Positions 28,425-37,525 of a DNA stretch of 64,000 nucleotides are shown piece after piece; within the stretch, counting starts at the first letter, position 1, and each line of letters opens with the position of its first letter. The position numbers were made by a program, and so were the translations under genes. The stretch lies in the NCBI RefSeq assembly GCF_049670895.1, contig NZ_CP187170.1; one strand, 5' to 3'. The DNA is from Pasteurella sp049670895. GTDB lineage: Bacteria; Pseudomonadota; Gammaproteobacteria; Enterobacterales; Pasteurellaceae. Below the pieces are notes generated by a model, which was not told the DNA's origin, ran no database searches, and saw only the letters and a program-made list of their open reading frames with translations.

Positions 28425-31342
28425 TTAGAAAGATGCGGTAAAACCTAATTTCAAAGTTCTGCCTGGTGCTGGCATAGACGATCTTGTCATGGGGTCAAGA
28501 TAATAACGATCCGTTAAGTTTGTGCCTGACAACGTAAGCAACAGATTTTTATTCACTTGATAATTAATATAGGCATCCACTAAGAAGACGGGTGTCCAAC
28601 GAGGCACATTGCTATACCCTGGGAAACCAGCATCAAATAAGGATTTGTTGCGCGTTTCTTTGACATTGGTGTGATAAACCAAGCGAGTGCCTAGCTCCAA
28701 TTTTTCATCCAACAAACGCATACCTAAATTTGAAGTGATGCTGTATTTCGGCAAAATGGTATTTTTTAAATAACCATTGGCGTTACCGCCATTCACGCAA
28801 ACTGGGTGGATCCTATTTCCAAAAATAAAGGTGTCATTATTAATAATCGCTGATTGTTTATCGCAGAATTTATTACGAATATTATAGCTAATCCCTAAAT
28901 CTGCGAAGAAATTACCTTGATCATAACGTGCTTGTAACTCTAGTCCCTCTAAAATACGTTTTTCAAATTGACGCATTTCATAATTCACATCACGGTCAAA
29001 AATATTTTTGGTGGTATTTTTATACCAATTTAAGCGAATATCCGCCCGTCTTAACTGTGGGAAGAAACCACGTAAATCATGTACATAACCAATTTCAATA
29101 TTTTTACTGTGTTCTGGTTTACGTTTATAGAAAGGTGTCAACACGGCTACTGAATAACCAATGGTATCTTCAAATAAACTTGGCATCCTTTTGGTTTCAT
29201 CATAGCGTGCATAAATCCGTGCATTAGGTCCTAAAAATACCGTTGCACTGAATGACGGTGCCCAAGCCTGAGCTTTACGTTCGGCTTTTTTCATGGCTGC
29301 CCACTGAGCATCCGTCAGTGGGATATGAGTTCCTTTTGCGGAACCTTCAAGTCGATAGCGATAAATTTTCTCTCCAGCTAACCATTTACTCGAACTATCA
29401 AAATTGCGAGGAATTACTTCCTCATTTTTTCCCGTAATGGGATTTTCAACTAATTCTTTCAAACTAGCAGGATCAATTTCCCCATTAAAGGTTGGAAATT
29501 CCCCTCCTAGATAATTACCATATTCATTTCTATACCAGAAAAATTCTTTAACAAGATCATATTTCATTCCTGAACCTTGAGCATTAAAGTATTTTTCTTC
29601 AAATTCTTTTTCTTCTGCTGATAACTCTGGAAAATTGTTCGCAAGTTTAAATTCTTCGAATCTCCTATCCCTTTCATTCCGAAAATGAGTAAAACACACA
29701 TTAGGAGCAAAACCTGCTTGCTGACAAATCTCGTCCGATGTCATACCTTGACTTAATAAAGTACCATAGTTAGGATATTTTTCTGCAAATTGTTTTGTAA
29801 GTTCAATTTGGCGGTTATAGGTTTTTTTATAACGTTCAGCAACTGCCTTATCCGCATCTTCTAGTTCTTTCACTTTAAATAAACTCAATTTAATCACAGA
29901 AGGGTTTTGAATTGCCTCTTTACTCATATCCTTAATTTTTTCTTGTAATCCCTTATCTTTTGATTTGTAGTGGGTATATTTCATCCCTGCTGTAAGCATT
30001 AACCAATCTGTTGGCATATATTCAAAACGGAAACCTACATTAAATTCATTACGGGTGCCTTTTCTGGGTGCCGCTTTGGCATCTGTACTGATCCCCACTT
30101 TACAGGCATTGGGATTAGTTGGGCTACAAGTGCCAGACATTGCACCTGATACTTTATATTTTTCCCATAATCCAAAGACAGTGTCCGTTTCGAGGGTTTC
30201 ACGGCGATAGTTCGCCATCACATCAAGATTTAGACGCGGGGTTAATTCAAAGCGGTTACTCATGGTTAGTCCCCAATGGTTATCGCGGGCAAATTGGGCA
30301 TGTGCTTTTTGCGTATTAAAAATGCCGTCCGTATTTGGGGTTGCCGTGCCTGAATTTAAGTAAGCCTCACTTTTTTCTTTCATGAGTTTCACCAACACTT
30401 TTTCCACTTCTTTGCGAAAATCAGGATCATCAAAATCAAAATTCCAATCAGGGTGATTTTGCATATAGGTTGGTCCCACAGCGTTATAGGCTTCGTTAAT
30501 TGCATCTGCACGCATATCTGAATACTGTTGATCAGTGAACAACACATCCATTGGTGAACCGCCTGCGGTATTGGTTAAAGTTTTATTCCATAATGACCAA
30601 GCACCGATTTTTAAATCTAGCCACTTGTTAGCTTCAGGATTAATTTCGTAATTTACACTCACTGATTTCTGTTTTACGTTAGCAAGGGGCCATTCTAAAA
30701 CCGTGCCTAAGCCGCCCCAAACCTGACCTAAGCGAGAGGGCATAATATCGCCATATTGAATATGACTTTGTTTAAAATTCATATTCACATTGGAATAATC
30801 ATTAATATGATATTTTCCTTTTAATAATAATGATTTAGATTCATAAGAGGTGTTTGGCGTTTCGTATTTTGGATAATAAATTTTAGCAATATAAGGCACA
30901 TAAGGATCATCACTGTAAAGATTGACATTTCGTGCCATTGGTTTCCCTTCACCATAACGATGCCCACCTTTTGCACCCGAATAATAATTCCCTTTGTTAC
31001 GATAGGCGTAAGCGGCTAAACCTTCAAACTTATCTTGTTTGGTCGCCACGGCAATCCGAATGGCATTATCGTTAAAAAATTTATAACGATTACCTGCACG
31101 TGCTTCTTGGCGGTCATCACTTTTAAAGAAAGCCGCCCATTCAGCTAATTCTGCACCACCTAACTGACTCACTTTGCGATAGTCTTCACCAAAAATATAA
31201 GGATAAGCACGGTTTTTAATGGAATTATTCGCCGTTTCCGCTTTAATTTCCACGCCCCATTTTTGCCCAGCTTTGACAATATCATCCACGGCAAGCGTAC
31301 TCATTCGCACCGTTCCTGCGGCACCGCCACGCAAAGAGCGGT
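28425..31342 (-). pseudogene. TonB-dependent receptor, C-terminal part, split by the prophage
   Basis: About 972 codons encode the end of the plug domain and the beta-barrel of a large TonB-dependent outer membrane receptor, ending in the expected LKLGFTASF with terminal phenylalanine. Large surface loops (for example around KYPNYGTLLSQ and DEICQQAGFAPNVCF) suggest a protein or haem-protein ligand; the ligand itself is not identifiable. The prophage begins at 31343, and an ATG within the first prophage bases (31355) makes a spurious start. Joining this part to 63969-64000 restores a continuous frame EKGPNLDRSLRGGAAGTVRM, so the gene was intact before insertion. Without its signal peptide and TonB box the fragment cannot work. 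Confidence 0.93.
31338..31342. repeat. Target-site duplication, left copy (GCGGT)
   Basis: GCGGT directly precedes the left prophage end and is repeated directly after the right end at 63964-63968. Mu-family transposition makes exactly such 5-bp duplications. Confidence 0.93.
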
Positions 31343-31352
31343 TGTTAAGAAT

Positions 31353-31541
31353 CACCAGAATTAAGAAATAAAAAAATTAGGGATTAAATTGGAATAAACG
31401 GAATTAAGTGGGTCATAGACCATTGATAATAGGGGCTTGAGATAATCAGTCCCTTTTTTATTGGCTTAAAATCAGAAAGTGGTGAATTGCGAAAAAATGA
31501 GAGTGTAAACATAAAATGAACCACCAAAATTAAGAAATTGA
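31353..31541 (+). repeat. Left-end transposase-type repeats
   Basis: CACCAGAATTAAGAAATAAA at 31353-31372 and the related CACCAAAATTAAGAAATTGA at 31522-31541 share their core with repeats at the right end. They are candidate MuA binding sites. The stretch 31343-31579 holds no gene. Confidence 0.6.
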
Positions 31542-31559
31542 GGCAGTTCATTTAAATGT

Positions 31560-31577
31560 GTTTAAAGCCCGTTTAAA
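31560..31577 (-). repeat. TTTAAAC pair, 11-bp spacing, next to the repressor stop
   Basis: Two TTTAAAC heptamers on the minus strand, starting 11 bp apart, lie directly beyond the repressor stop. The surrounding ATTTAAACGGGCTTTAAAC differs at two positions from the copy at 37249-37267. Confidence 0.6.
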
Positions 31578-31579
31578 TT

Positions 31580-32281
31580 CTAAAAATCACGATAGCCACG
31601 GACGACACGACCAATGACAATCAAATCATTTGCTTCTTCAGTAGTGAGTTGAATTGGCTGGTATTCTTGCTTGTTATCGCTAATCAAAACAATCCCATTA
31701 AAAGTAAGTTGTACTCTTTTAACCAATACCGCCCCTTTGTTATTCAAAATAAAGATTTGGCCATCAATCAATGTTTTGCTTGGATGATGGACAATAATAT
31801 CTTCTTCATCTCTTAGCGTACTGTCCATACTATTGCCAAAAACTTTATATTTCCCACAGTCCTTGGCTTTAAAGCCCCTAGAAAGCAACCAAGCCTTCTC
31901 TATCTTGGTTTTCTTGATATTTGGGTAATCACCGTTTATACCACCGTAGCCCGCTGTTACAACAACATCACGGCAATCATCAATCCATTCAAACTCTTCA
32001 TCTGCATCTTCTGATTTTACTGCTTGCACTGGTTTTGCGTGGGGGATGGTGGTTGTGGAACCCTCCCCCGTCAATAAATAGTTAGGAGATACACCTAGCT
32101 CTTTAGCCAAAGTAATAATCATTGACGCTTGTGGCTCTGTTTGGTTTGTTTCCCAATTTTGCAATGCAGATAAAGAAAGACTTAACTTTTCCGCCATAGC
32201 ATTTCTTGAGATTTTTTTTTGTTCCCTCAACTCTCTAATTCGATTTCCAATCGACGAGTTGTTTTTAAACTTAATTCGCAT
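31580..32281 (-). CDS. Prophage repressor, HTH plus S24 peptidase-like domain
   Basis: This 233-residue protein joins an N-terminal HTH_3 domain (residues about 10-70, with AMAEKLSLSLSALQNWETN as helix-turn-helix) to a LexA/CI-type S24 domain. The serine of GNSMDSTLRDEED and the lysine of GAVLVKRV are the expected catalytic pair, so self-cleavage on RecA activation is possible. Mu's own c repressor is of a different type; this lambdoid-style repressor is common in Pasteurellaceae Mu-like phages. It is divergent from ner, and its start codon adjoins operator half-sites. No clear ribosome site is seen. Confidence 0.92.
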   Translation of the reverse strand: MRIKFKNNSSIGNRIRELREQKKISRNAMAEKLSLSLSALQNWETNQTEPQASMIITLAKELGVSPNYLLTGEGSTTTIPHAKPVQAVKSEDADEEFEWIDDCRDVVVTAGYGGINGDYPNIKKTKIEKAWLLSRGFKAKDCGKYKVFGNSMDSTLRDEEDIIVHHPSKTLIDGQIFILNNKGAVLVKRVQLTFNGIVLISDNKQEYQPIQLTTEEANDLIVIGRVVRGYRDF

Positions 32282-32422
32282 AACTTTAAAAAATACCTTT
32301 TGATTTTTTAATGTTTTTAAAGTTTAAATAAACCTAATAATTTCAATTATATAGGGATAAAGCCCTTAAAAACAATAAACAGACATTAATCAAACAACTT
32401 TAAAAAAGTGTTTTTAAAGTTG
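32282..32422. promoter_or_regulatory. Operator region between repressor and ner
   Basis: Four half-sites of the form AACTTTAAAAA lie here. Two form a perfect 12-bp inverted repeat (CAACTTTAAAAA / TTTTTAAAGTTG, 4-bp centre) at 32395-32422, and two form a wider pair at 32282-32292 and 32314-32324, beside the repressor start. They are likely binding sites for the repressor, Ner, or both. Confidence 0.7.
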
Positions 32423-32448
32423 AATTGATTGTTTTTATGGTTTATTAT
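32420..32448 (+). promoter_or_regulatory. Putative early promoter Pe
   Basis: TTGAAT (-35) at 32420-32425 and TATTAT (-10) at 32443-32448 are 17 bp apart. The -35 overlaps the right arm of the inverted-repeat operator, so a bound repressor would block it. It would drive ner, muA and muB. Confidence 0.6.
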
Positions 32449-32478
32449 CCTCATTAGATTAATTAAGAGGGTTATCTA

Positions 32479-32742
32479 ATGAGGACATTAAACGAAACTA
32501 AAAAAACAGCTGTTGATTGGCACCGTGAAGACATCAAAGCTGCATTAGCAAAAAAAGGTTGGTCATTACGCCAACTTTCTTTAAAGCATGGTTATAGCAA
32601 TGGTAGTACGTTAAAAAACGCACTAGACCGCCCGTGGTTAAAAGGAGAACGCATTATAGCTGAAGCTATTGGCGTCCCCGCTGAAATTATATGGGCATCG
32701 CGTTATGAGCAACGTAACAATAAAAAATTTGCTGATAGATAA
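32479..32742 (+). CDS. ner: Ner-like transcriptional regulator
   Basis: This 87-residue protein is a Ner/Nlp-type DNA-binding protein: WHREDIKAALAKKGWSLRQL at the N-terminus leads into an HTH (LKHGYSNGSTLKNALDRP), then the AEAIGVPAEIIWASRY segment typical of Ner. In Mu, Ner turns down both the early and the repressor promoter at the start of lytic growth. GAGG lies before the ATG. It is the first gene of the early operon, facing the repressor gene. Confidence 0.93.
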   Translation: MRTLNETKKTAVDWHREDIKAALAKKGWSLRQLSLKHGYSNGSTLKNALDRPWLKGERIIAEAIGVPAEIIWASRYEQRNNKKFADR

Positions 32743-32760
32743 GTTTAAAAGAGGTTGAAG

Positions 32761-34752
32761 ATGAGTAACAACAACTTAAAAACGCACTACTCAGCAAAAG
32801 AATTACTCGAATTAAGTTTATCCTGTTTACCTAATTCAGTTCAAGGAATTATTTATCAATCTAAAAAACAAGGTTGGGAAAGTCAAAAAAGAGTTGCTCG
32901 TGGTGGTGGAAGTGAATATGCACTTTCTTCACTACCAAAAAACGTTCAAGACGAGATTAAATTCCGTTTTGCCAAATCACTTTCATCTGAAGAGCTACCC
33001 ACTCAAGAACAAACCACCGCAGAACGTTATTTATCTGCTGCCATCTGGCAACCGTTCGACAAAGCCAACAACGTTCAAAAAAGCAAAGCCGAGAAGAAAT
33101 ATCTCGCTGTTGTTGCGGTGCAAAATTTTGTTGATTCAAAAACACCACTGATGGAGGCGTTGGAGCTTGTGGCGAAAGCACAAGACATCTCTGTGGGCTC
33201 GTTAAAAAACTGGTACTACAAAGTGCGTGATTTTGAACAATCCGACTGGCTTGCGGTGTTGCTTAAACGAACGGGCAAAACAGCAAAAGAAAAAGCGGAT
33301 TTTGATATTGAAGCGTGGGATTACTTCCTTGCGGATTATTTACGCCCTGAACGCCCAACAATTGCTGCTTGTTATGAACGTTTAACTCGTGCTGCTAAAG
33401 AAATGGATTGGACTATTCCAAGCCGTCAAACCGTTCAACGCAAAGTTGAAAACGAAGTGCCTTATGAAGTCATTGTATTAAAACGTGATGGCGAAAACGC
33501 ACTCACCAAACTTGTGCCTGCATTACAACGTTCTGTTGCAGATATTCAGGCAATGGAATGGATCAATGGTGACGGTTATCAACATAACGTATTCGTTAAA
33601 TGGAAAAACGGCGAAATTGTTCGCCCGAAAACATGGTTCTGGCAAGACATTCGCACTCGCAAAATTTTGGGTTATCGCTGTGATGTCAGTGAAAACACAG
33701 ACAGCATCCGCTATGCACTAATGGATGTGATCTACAAATACGGTATTCCACGCCACGTGACTATCGATAACACCCGTGCAGCAGCAAATAAATGGATGAC
33801 TGGCGGAGTACCTAATCGCTACCGCTTTAAAGTGAAAGAAGATGATCCAAAAGGTTTGATTCCCTTGCTTGGCATTGAATTGCACTGGACCAGTGTGATT
33901 GCTGGCAAAGGTCACGGACAAGCAAAACCAATAGAACGTGCGTTCTCGCACGGTGGCGTGGGTGAATTAGTGGATAAAGACCCCGCTCTTGCAGGGTTCT
34001 ACGCTGGTGCGAATGTGTATGACAAACCAGACAACTACAACGCTGGCAAGTCAGGCGTGGATTATGAGGTATTTATGCAAGCCCTTGCTCGTGGTGTTGA
34101 GATTTTTAACCAAAAACAAAACCGTAACACTGAAATTTGCCAAGGCATCTTCAGTTTTGAGCAAGTGTTTGCTCGTGATTATGCGAAAGCGACCGTGCGT
34201 AAAGCCACGCCAGAACAGCTCAGAATGCTGATGTTGACCAGTGAGAAAGTCAAAATCAAACGCAATGGCGAGTTCTATTTGGATGCAGGTGGTTCGTTAT
34301 TTGGTCGTAAAAATCAATATTGGGCTGAGTCATTAATGGGGTGCGTACATTCACACGTTGTTGTGCGTTTCGACCCTGCCAAATTACACGAGAAAGTCTA
34401 TGTGTATAGCTTGGATGGTGTGTTCTTAGCAGAGGCAATCTGCCGTGAAGCGAAATCATTTAATGATACCAAAGCGGCACGTGAACAAAAACGCTTACGC
34501 ACACGTATCACGAAAAATACAAAACGTATTGCAGCGGATATGGAGCTTATGGAAGCCAATGAATTGGCTCAATTCCAACCAAACGTAAAAGAAGAAGAGA
34601 AACTTTCCCCTGGCGTGATTGAAATGCTTGTTACAGACAGAAACGCAGTACGTAAAGTTGAAGTGGTGGCTGATGAAGATGAGGAGGAAATCAGTGAATT
34701 TGAAAAAGGCTTCTTCAAAGGTGTTGAAAAATTAAAACAGCAAAAAGGCTGA
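32761..34752 (+). CDS. muA: MuA-type DDE transposase
   Basis: This 663-residue protein catalyses integration and replicative transposition. The DDE triad is D271 (INGDGYQ), D336 (TIDNTRAA) and E392 (AKPIERAF), almost the same numbers as in Mu (269, 336, 392). The N-terminus (HYSAKELLELSLSCLPN) corresponds to the end-binding region. The C-terminal part is charged and should contact MuB. ATG at 32761 with GAGG upstream is preferred to a TTG two codons earlier. Confidence 0.97.
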   Translation: MSNNNLKTHYSAKELLELSLSCLPNSVQGIIYQSKKQGWESQKRVARGGGSEYALSSLPKNVQDEIKFRFAKSLSSEELPTQEQTTAERYLSAAIWQPFDKANNVQKSKAEKKYLAVVAVQNFVDSKTPLMEALELVAKAQDISVGSLKNWYYKVRDFEQSDWLAVLLKRTGKTAKEKADFDIEAWDYFLADYLRPERPTIAACYERLTRAAKEMDWTIPSRQTVQRKVENEVPYEVIVLKRDGENALTKLVPALQRSVADIQAMEWINGDGYQHNVFVKWKNGEIVRPKTWFWQDIRTRKILGYRCDVSENTDSIRYALMDVIYKYGIPRHVTIDNTRAAANKWMTGGVPNRYRFKVKEDDPKGLIPLLGIELHWTSVIAGKGHGQAKPIERAFSHGGVGELVDKDPALAGFYAGANVYDKPDNYNAGKSGVDYEVFMQALARGVEIFNQKQNRNTEICQGIFSFEQVFARDYAKATVRKATPEQLRMLMLTSEKVKIKRNGEFYLDAGGSLFGRKNQYWAESLMGCVHSHVVVRFDPAKLHEKVYVYSLDGVFLAEAICREAKSFNDTKAAREQKRLRTRITKNTKRIAADMELMEANELAQFQPNVKEEEKLSPGVIEMLVTDRNAVRKVEVVADEDEEEISEFEKGFFKGVEKLKQQKG

Positions 34753-34780
34753 TTTAAACAAGGTTTAAACGAATTTAAAC
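34753..34780 (+). repeat. Three TTTAAAC repeats between muA and muB
   Basis: TTTAAAC occurs at 34753, 34764 and 34774, i.e. every 10-11 bp. The same heptamer arrangement occurs at other gene junctions of the prophage. Confidence 0.6.
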
Positions 34781-34801
34781 GGTTATTTAAGCGAGGTAAA
34801 A

Positions 34802-35722
34802 ATGGAAAACTTAATCGACAAAATCAAAACGTACCTTTCAGAAACTGGCGTAAGCCAAAGACAGTTGGCAAAGGAAACTGGTGTTAATGCTGGTGCATTG
34901 AGTGCGTATATCAACGGCAAATATGCCGGCTCAAATGATGAATTAGAAAGCAAGCTAGTGGCATTTTTTGAACGCAAAGAAGTACAAGCTCGTGAGTTTG
35001 TGGAAGCACCGAGTTTTATTGAAACAGCAACGGCTAAACAAATTTTTAAAACCCTTGAATTTGCTCAAATTGCTAACTGCCTAGCAACGGTTTATGGCGC
35101 AAGCGGTGTGGGTAAAACAAAAGCAATTCAACATTTCTCAAACCAACGTGCCAATTGCTGGTTAGTCACTGCAAGCCCAGCCCGTTCAACATTAAGTGAG
35201 ATTTTGTATGAAATCGCTTTAGCCACTGGGATTGGTGATGCACCTCGTCGCAAAGGCAAATTATCTCGTGCGATTTTACACAAAATCAAAGGCACTGAAG
35301 GCTTATTAATTGTTGATGAAGCAGACCACTTACCTTATGAGGCATTAGAAGAATTACGCATTTTACAAGAAGAAGCCAACATTGGTTTGGTACTTGTTGG
35401 CAATGACAAGGTGTACACAAGAATGAAAGGCGGTATTTCACCGAGCCACGAATACGCACGTTTATGGTCACGAGTTGCAAAGAATACCTCTATTCAGAAA
35501 GCGAAAAAAGCAGACACCTTAGCGGTAGCGAAAGCGTGGGGATTAGAAAGTGATGATGAAGCATTAAATGTGATGGCTTCTATCACAGAAACTGGCGGTG
35601 GTTTACGTATTTTAACGCAAACATTGCGTTTGGCTGGCATGGTTGCCAAAGGCTCAAATAAGCTGATTACAGCGGATTTAATCGCACAAGCACGAGCAGA
35701 ATTACTCGGTAAGGGGGAATAA
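34802..35722 (+). CDS. muB: MuB-type ATPase, target DNA-binding protein
   Basis: This 306-residue protein has an N-terminal helix-turn-helix domain (SQRQLAKETGVNAGALSAYI near residue 20) and an AAA+ ATPase with Walker A YGASGVGKTKA near 100 and Walker B LLIVDEADHL near 165. MuB coats target DNA, delivers it to MuA and gives target immunity. It follows muA after a 49-nt gap that contains the TTTAAAC repeats. Confidence 0.95.
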   Translation: MENLIDKIKTYLSETGVSQRQLAKETGVNAGALSAYINGKYAGSNDELESKLVAFFERKEVQAREFVEAPSFIETATAKQIFKTLEFAQIANCLATVYGASGVGKTKAIQHFSNQRANCWLVTASPARSTLSEILYEIALATGIGDAPRRKGKLSRAILHKIKGTEGLLIVDEADHLPYEALEELRILQEEANIGLVLVGNDKVYTRMKGGISPSHEYARLWSRVAKNTSIQKAKKADTLAVAKAWGLESDDEALNVMASITETGGGLRILTQTLRLAGMVAKGSNKLITADLIAQARAELLGKGE

Positions 35723-36019
35723 ATGAGAATCAATAAAGCAAATCATCTTGCATTTAAGTATTTAAAGCAAACACAAAAGGCGATCGTTCACTGTAATGCA
35801 CTGGGCTTAACAGTAAAACAAATCGACTTTTCAGGCATTAAACCTCGCATTTTTGTTGATGACAATCCGATAACAACAAGAAAACTTATCAAGGCACAGA
35901 AAGCCAATAAATTTGCGTTTGGTTCAGATAAAACGGTCGGTCGCTGGGAGCAATACTACACGATGTTAGAGGGTATCAAAGTTATTTGGAAAGCAGTACC
36001 ACCCGTTCAAATCCATTAA
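35723..36019 (+). CDS. Conserved early-region protein, unknown function
   Basis: This 98-residue basic protein lies directly after muB, with a GGGGG ribosome site. It has no membrane segment or known motif. The text around GRWEQYYTMLEGIKVIW suggests a compact alpha/beta fold. Its place between muB and gam is that of small accessory replication genes in Mu-like phages; no function can be given. Confidence 0.7.
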   Translation: MRINKANHLAFKYLKQTQKAIVHCNALGLTVKQIDFSGIKPRIFVDDNPITTRKLIKAQKANKFAFGSDKTVGRWEQYYTMLEGIKVIWKAVPPVQIH

Positions 36020-36035
36020 AGGTAAGGTGCAAAAG

Positions 36036-36239
36036 ATGAAAAAAATGTTTGTGATTTTAACCGCACTTTTACTTGCAGGCTGTGAGGGAAACTTTGAAAC
36101 AGTCATTGAAGAAAGATGCATTGATGGCGTGGTTTATCTGGTTTATCAGGGATGGAAACAAGGTGGTATCACACCAAAAATTAACGCGGATTTTTACCCC
36201 TACACCTGTGTGAAAAGTAGCACAGATATACCGCAATGA
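36036..36239 (+). CDS. Small prophage lipoprotein
   Basis: This 67-residue protein has a lipoprotein signal peptide with lipobox LLAGC, so the mature part of about 49 residues is anchored to a membrane. The mature part has two more cysteines (ERCIDGV and YTCVKSS) that could form a disulfide. An uptake signal (36060-36068) is built into the codons for the signal peptide. ATG at 36036 has AAGG upstream. In the early region a lipoprotein may act on the host surface, for example in exclusion; that is inference. Confidence 0.75.
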   Translation: MKKMFVILTALLLAGCEGNFETVIEERCIDGVVYLVYQGWKQGGITPKINADFYPYTCVKSSTDIPQ

Positions 36240-36250
36240 TGGAGTGAACA

Positions 36251-36301
36251 ATGGCATATCACCGAGTGAAGAAAACAATTAATAGGCTATACAACAGATG
36301 A
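36251..36301 (+). CDS. Possible 16-residue leader peptide
   Basis: An ATG with a strong ribosome site (GGAG, 6 nt upstream) opens a 16-codon basic peptide (MAYHRVKKTINRLYNR). Its stop overlaps an in-frame ATG for the next gene (ATGA at 36298). It could be a real micropeptide, a coupling leader, or the remnant of a lost gene. Confidence 0.3.
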   Translation: MAYHRVKKTINRLYNR

Positions 36302-36324
36302 AATTTAACAACAGGAGAAAAACA

Positions 36325-36603
36325 ATGGAAAACAAAATCACAAAAGAAGAATGCAAAGCTCAGTTAGAGGAATTAGGAGTTCGATATGAAGAACTCGGTA
36401 TGACGTTGAAAGAACACCTCGGAAATGCAACAACAGAAATCAATAACAAAACGTATCACGTTAATTTATATCAACGTTCATCGGGTATTGAAATTAAAGC
36501 GGACGGCAATAATAAGGCTTGCTTAGTGACGTATGAAACAATGATTAATATGGCAGAGGCAATGGGGTTATTTGATGAAACACAGGAGAAAAACAATGGC
36601 TAA
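36325..36603 (+). CDS. Hypothetical early protein
   Basis: This 92-residue acidic protein is not recognised. It has a helical N-terminus (EECKAQLEELGVRYEELG) and a short beta region (YHVNLYQRSSGIEIKADGN). The ATG at 36325 with AGGAG 7 nt upstream is preferred to an in-frame ATG at 36298 that couples to the upstream micropeptide. It overlaps the start of gam by 8 nt, so the two are coupled. Confidence 0.65.
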   Translation: MENKITKEECKAQLEELGVRYEELGMTLKEHLGNATTEINNKTYHVNLYQRSSGIEIKADGNNKACLVTYETMINMAEAMGLFDETQEKNNG

Positions 36604-37117
36604 AAAAGCAACCAGAATTAAAAGCAGTACGTTTGCGGTGCGTTACCAAGCTCGTGAGGAAGTAGAAACAGCAATTAAACAAATTGGTGATCTACAACGT
36701 GAATTACAACGCTTAGCAACTCAACAAAATGACGAGCTCGCAGCAATCACTGAAAAATTTGCCCCGCAATTGCTTGCGATTCAAGAAGAAATTAAACCAA
36801 TGCAGGAGGCTGTTCAGGCGTGGTGTGAGAGCCACCGTGATGAGCTAACCAATAATGGTAAAACCAAAACAGGAAGTTTTAACACAGGTGAGGTCCAATG
36901 GCGTCAACGTCCGCCTAGCGTAGGTATTCGGGGTGTGGATAGTGTGTTAGATAGCTTAAAAATGCGAGGTTTAACCCAGTTTATTCGTACGAAAGAAGAA
37001 ATTAATAAAGAAGCAATGCTTAATGAACCAGAAACGGCTGCGGGTGTGCCTGGTGTAACAATCAAAACAGGCATTGAGGACTTTGTCATTACCCCATTTG
37101 AGCAGGAGGTGAAGTAA
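36596..37117 (+). CDS. gam: Host-nuclease inhibitor Gam
   Basis: This 173-residue protein is Mu Gam, a Ku-like protein that binds DNA ends and shields them from RecBCD and other exonucleases. The coiled-coil region (IKQIGDLQRELQRLATQQND) and the later SFNTGEVQWRQRPPSV and GVDSVLDSLK strands are typical. AGGAG lies before the ATG. The stop overlaps the start of a 40-residue membrane peptide gene (TAATG). Confidence 0.93.
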   Translation: MAKKATRIKSSTFAVRYQAREEVETAIKQIGDLQRELQRLATQQNDELAAITEKFAPQLLAIQEEIKPMQEAVQAWCESHRDELTNNGKTKTGSFNTGEVQWRQRPPSVGIRGVDSVLDSLKMRGLTQFIRTKEEINKEAMLNEPETAAGVPGVTIKTGIEDFVITPFEQEVK

Positions 37118-37239
37118 TGGAAATCTTAACTTACATCATTCTCGGATTTTTTCTTGCGCCACTCGCACTATTCGCTTCTTTTTTTGTGATTGGTTTGTTC
37201 TGTATGGCGCTAGGAAAAGTGATGGAGATTTTTTCTTAA
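37117..37239 (+). CDS. Forty-residue single-span membrane peptide
   Basis: An ATG at 37117, overlapping the gam stop, has a nearly ideal ribosome site (AGGAGGT, 7 nt away) and encodes 40 residues. Almost the whole peptide is hydrophobic (ILTYIILGFFLAPLALF...FCMALGKVM), so it is a membrane peptide. The function is unknown. Confidence 0.6.
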   Translation: MEILTYIILGFFLAPLALFASFFVIGLFCMALGKVMEIFS

Positions 37240-37248
37240 ATAAAGCCC

Positions 37249-37267
37249 ATTTAAACGCCCTTTAAAC
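37249..37267 (+). repeat. TTTAAAC pair, 11-bp spacing
   Basis: TTTAAAC at 37250 and 37261 lies in the gap between the membrane peptide and the ANR-like gene, followed by a CCTCGTTTGAGG dyad that could fold. Confidence 0.6.
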
Positions 37268-37327
37268 CTCGTTTGAGGGGCGTTCAGAATGTGTTTTACA
37301 AACAAGCAAACAAGCAAAGGAGCAAAT

Positions 37328-37516
37328 ATGGTCATTTCAAAATTTAATAGATTCGTTCACTGGAGTAACGTTGCAGCAAATGCTGAACGGAGCAAAGACT
37401 ATGAACAAGCGAGTAAGGCGTGGGAGGTGGCAAGTCTTAATGCCTCACCACTTAACAAAGAATGGTGCAAAAATCGCAAAGCATTTTGCGACCGTGTAGC
37501 AGTTAAACCGTTTTAA
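37328..37516 (+). CDS. ANR-family regulator homologue
   Basis: This 62-residue protein has the ANR pattern: FNRFVHWSNVAANAERSKDYEQA, then WEVASLNA and NKEWCKNRKAFCDRV. ANR proteins (Aar in enteroaggregative E. coli) bind and block AraC-type activators of virulence genes. The start at 37328 has AAAGGAG upstream; an earlier ATG at 37289 lies in repeat-like sequence. Its presence in the early operon suggests control of a phage or host regulator. Confidence 0.75.
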   Translation: MVISKFNRFVHWSNVAANAERSKDYEQASKAWEVASLNASPLNKEWCKNRKAFCDRVAVKPF

Positions 37517-37525
37517 GGAGGATGT

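Noticed and set aside
31343..31355. ATG at 31355 as the true start of the receptor gene
   Set aside because: It lies in prophage sequence, has no signal peptide after it, and the join with the right flank gives the real upstream residues.
37296..37318. Short AACAAGCAAACAAGCAAAGG stretch before the ANR-like gene as a second phase-variable tract
   Set aside because: The units are not identical (CAAG and CAAA alternate), there are only four, and the likely start codon lies after them.
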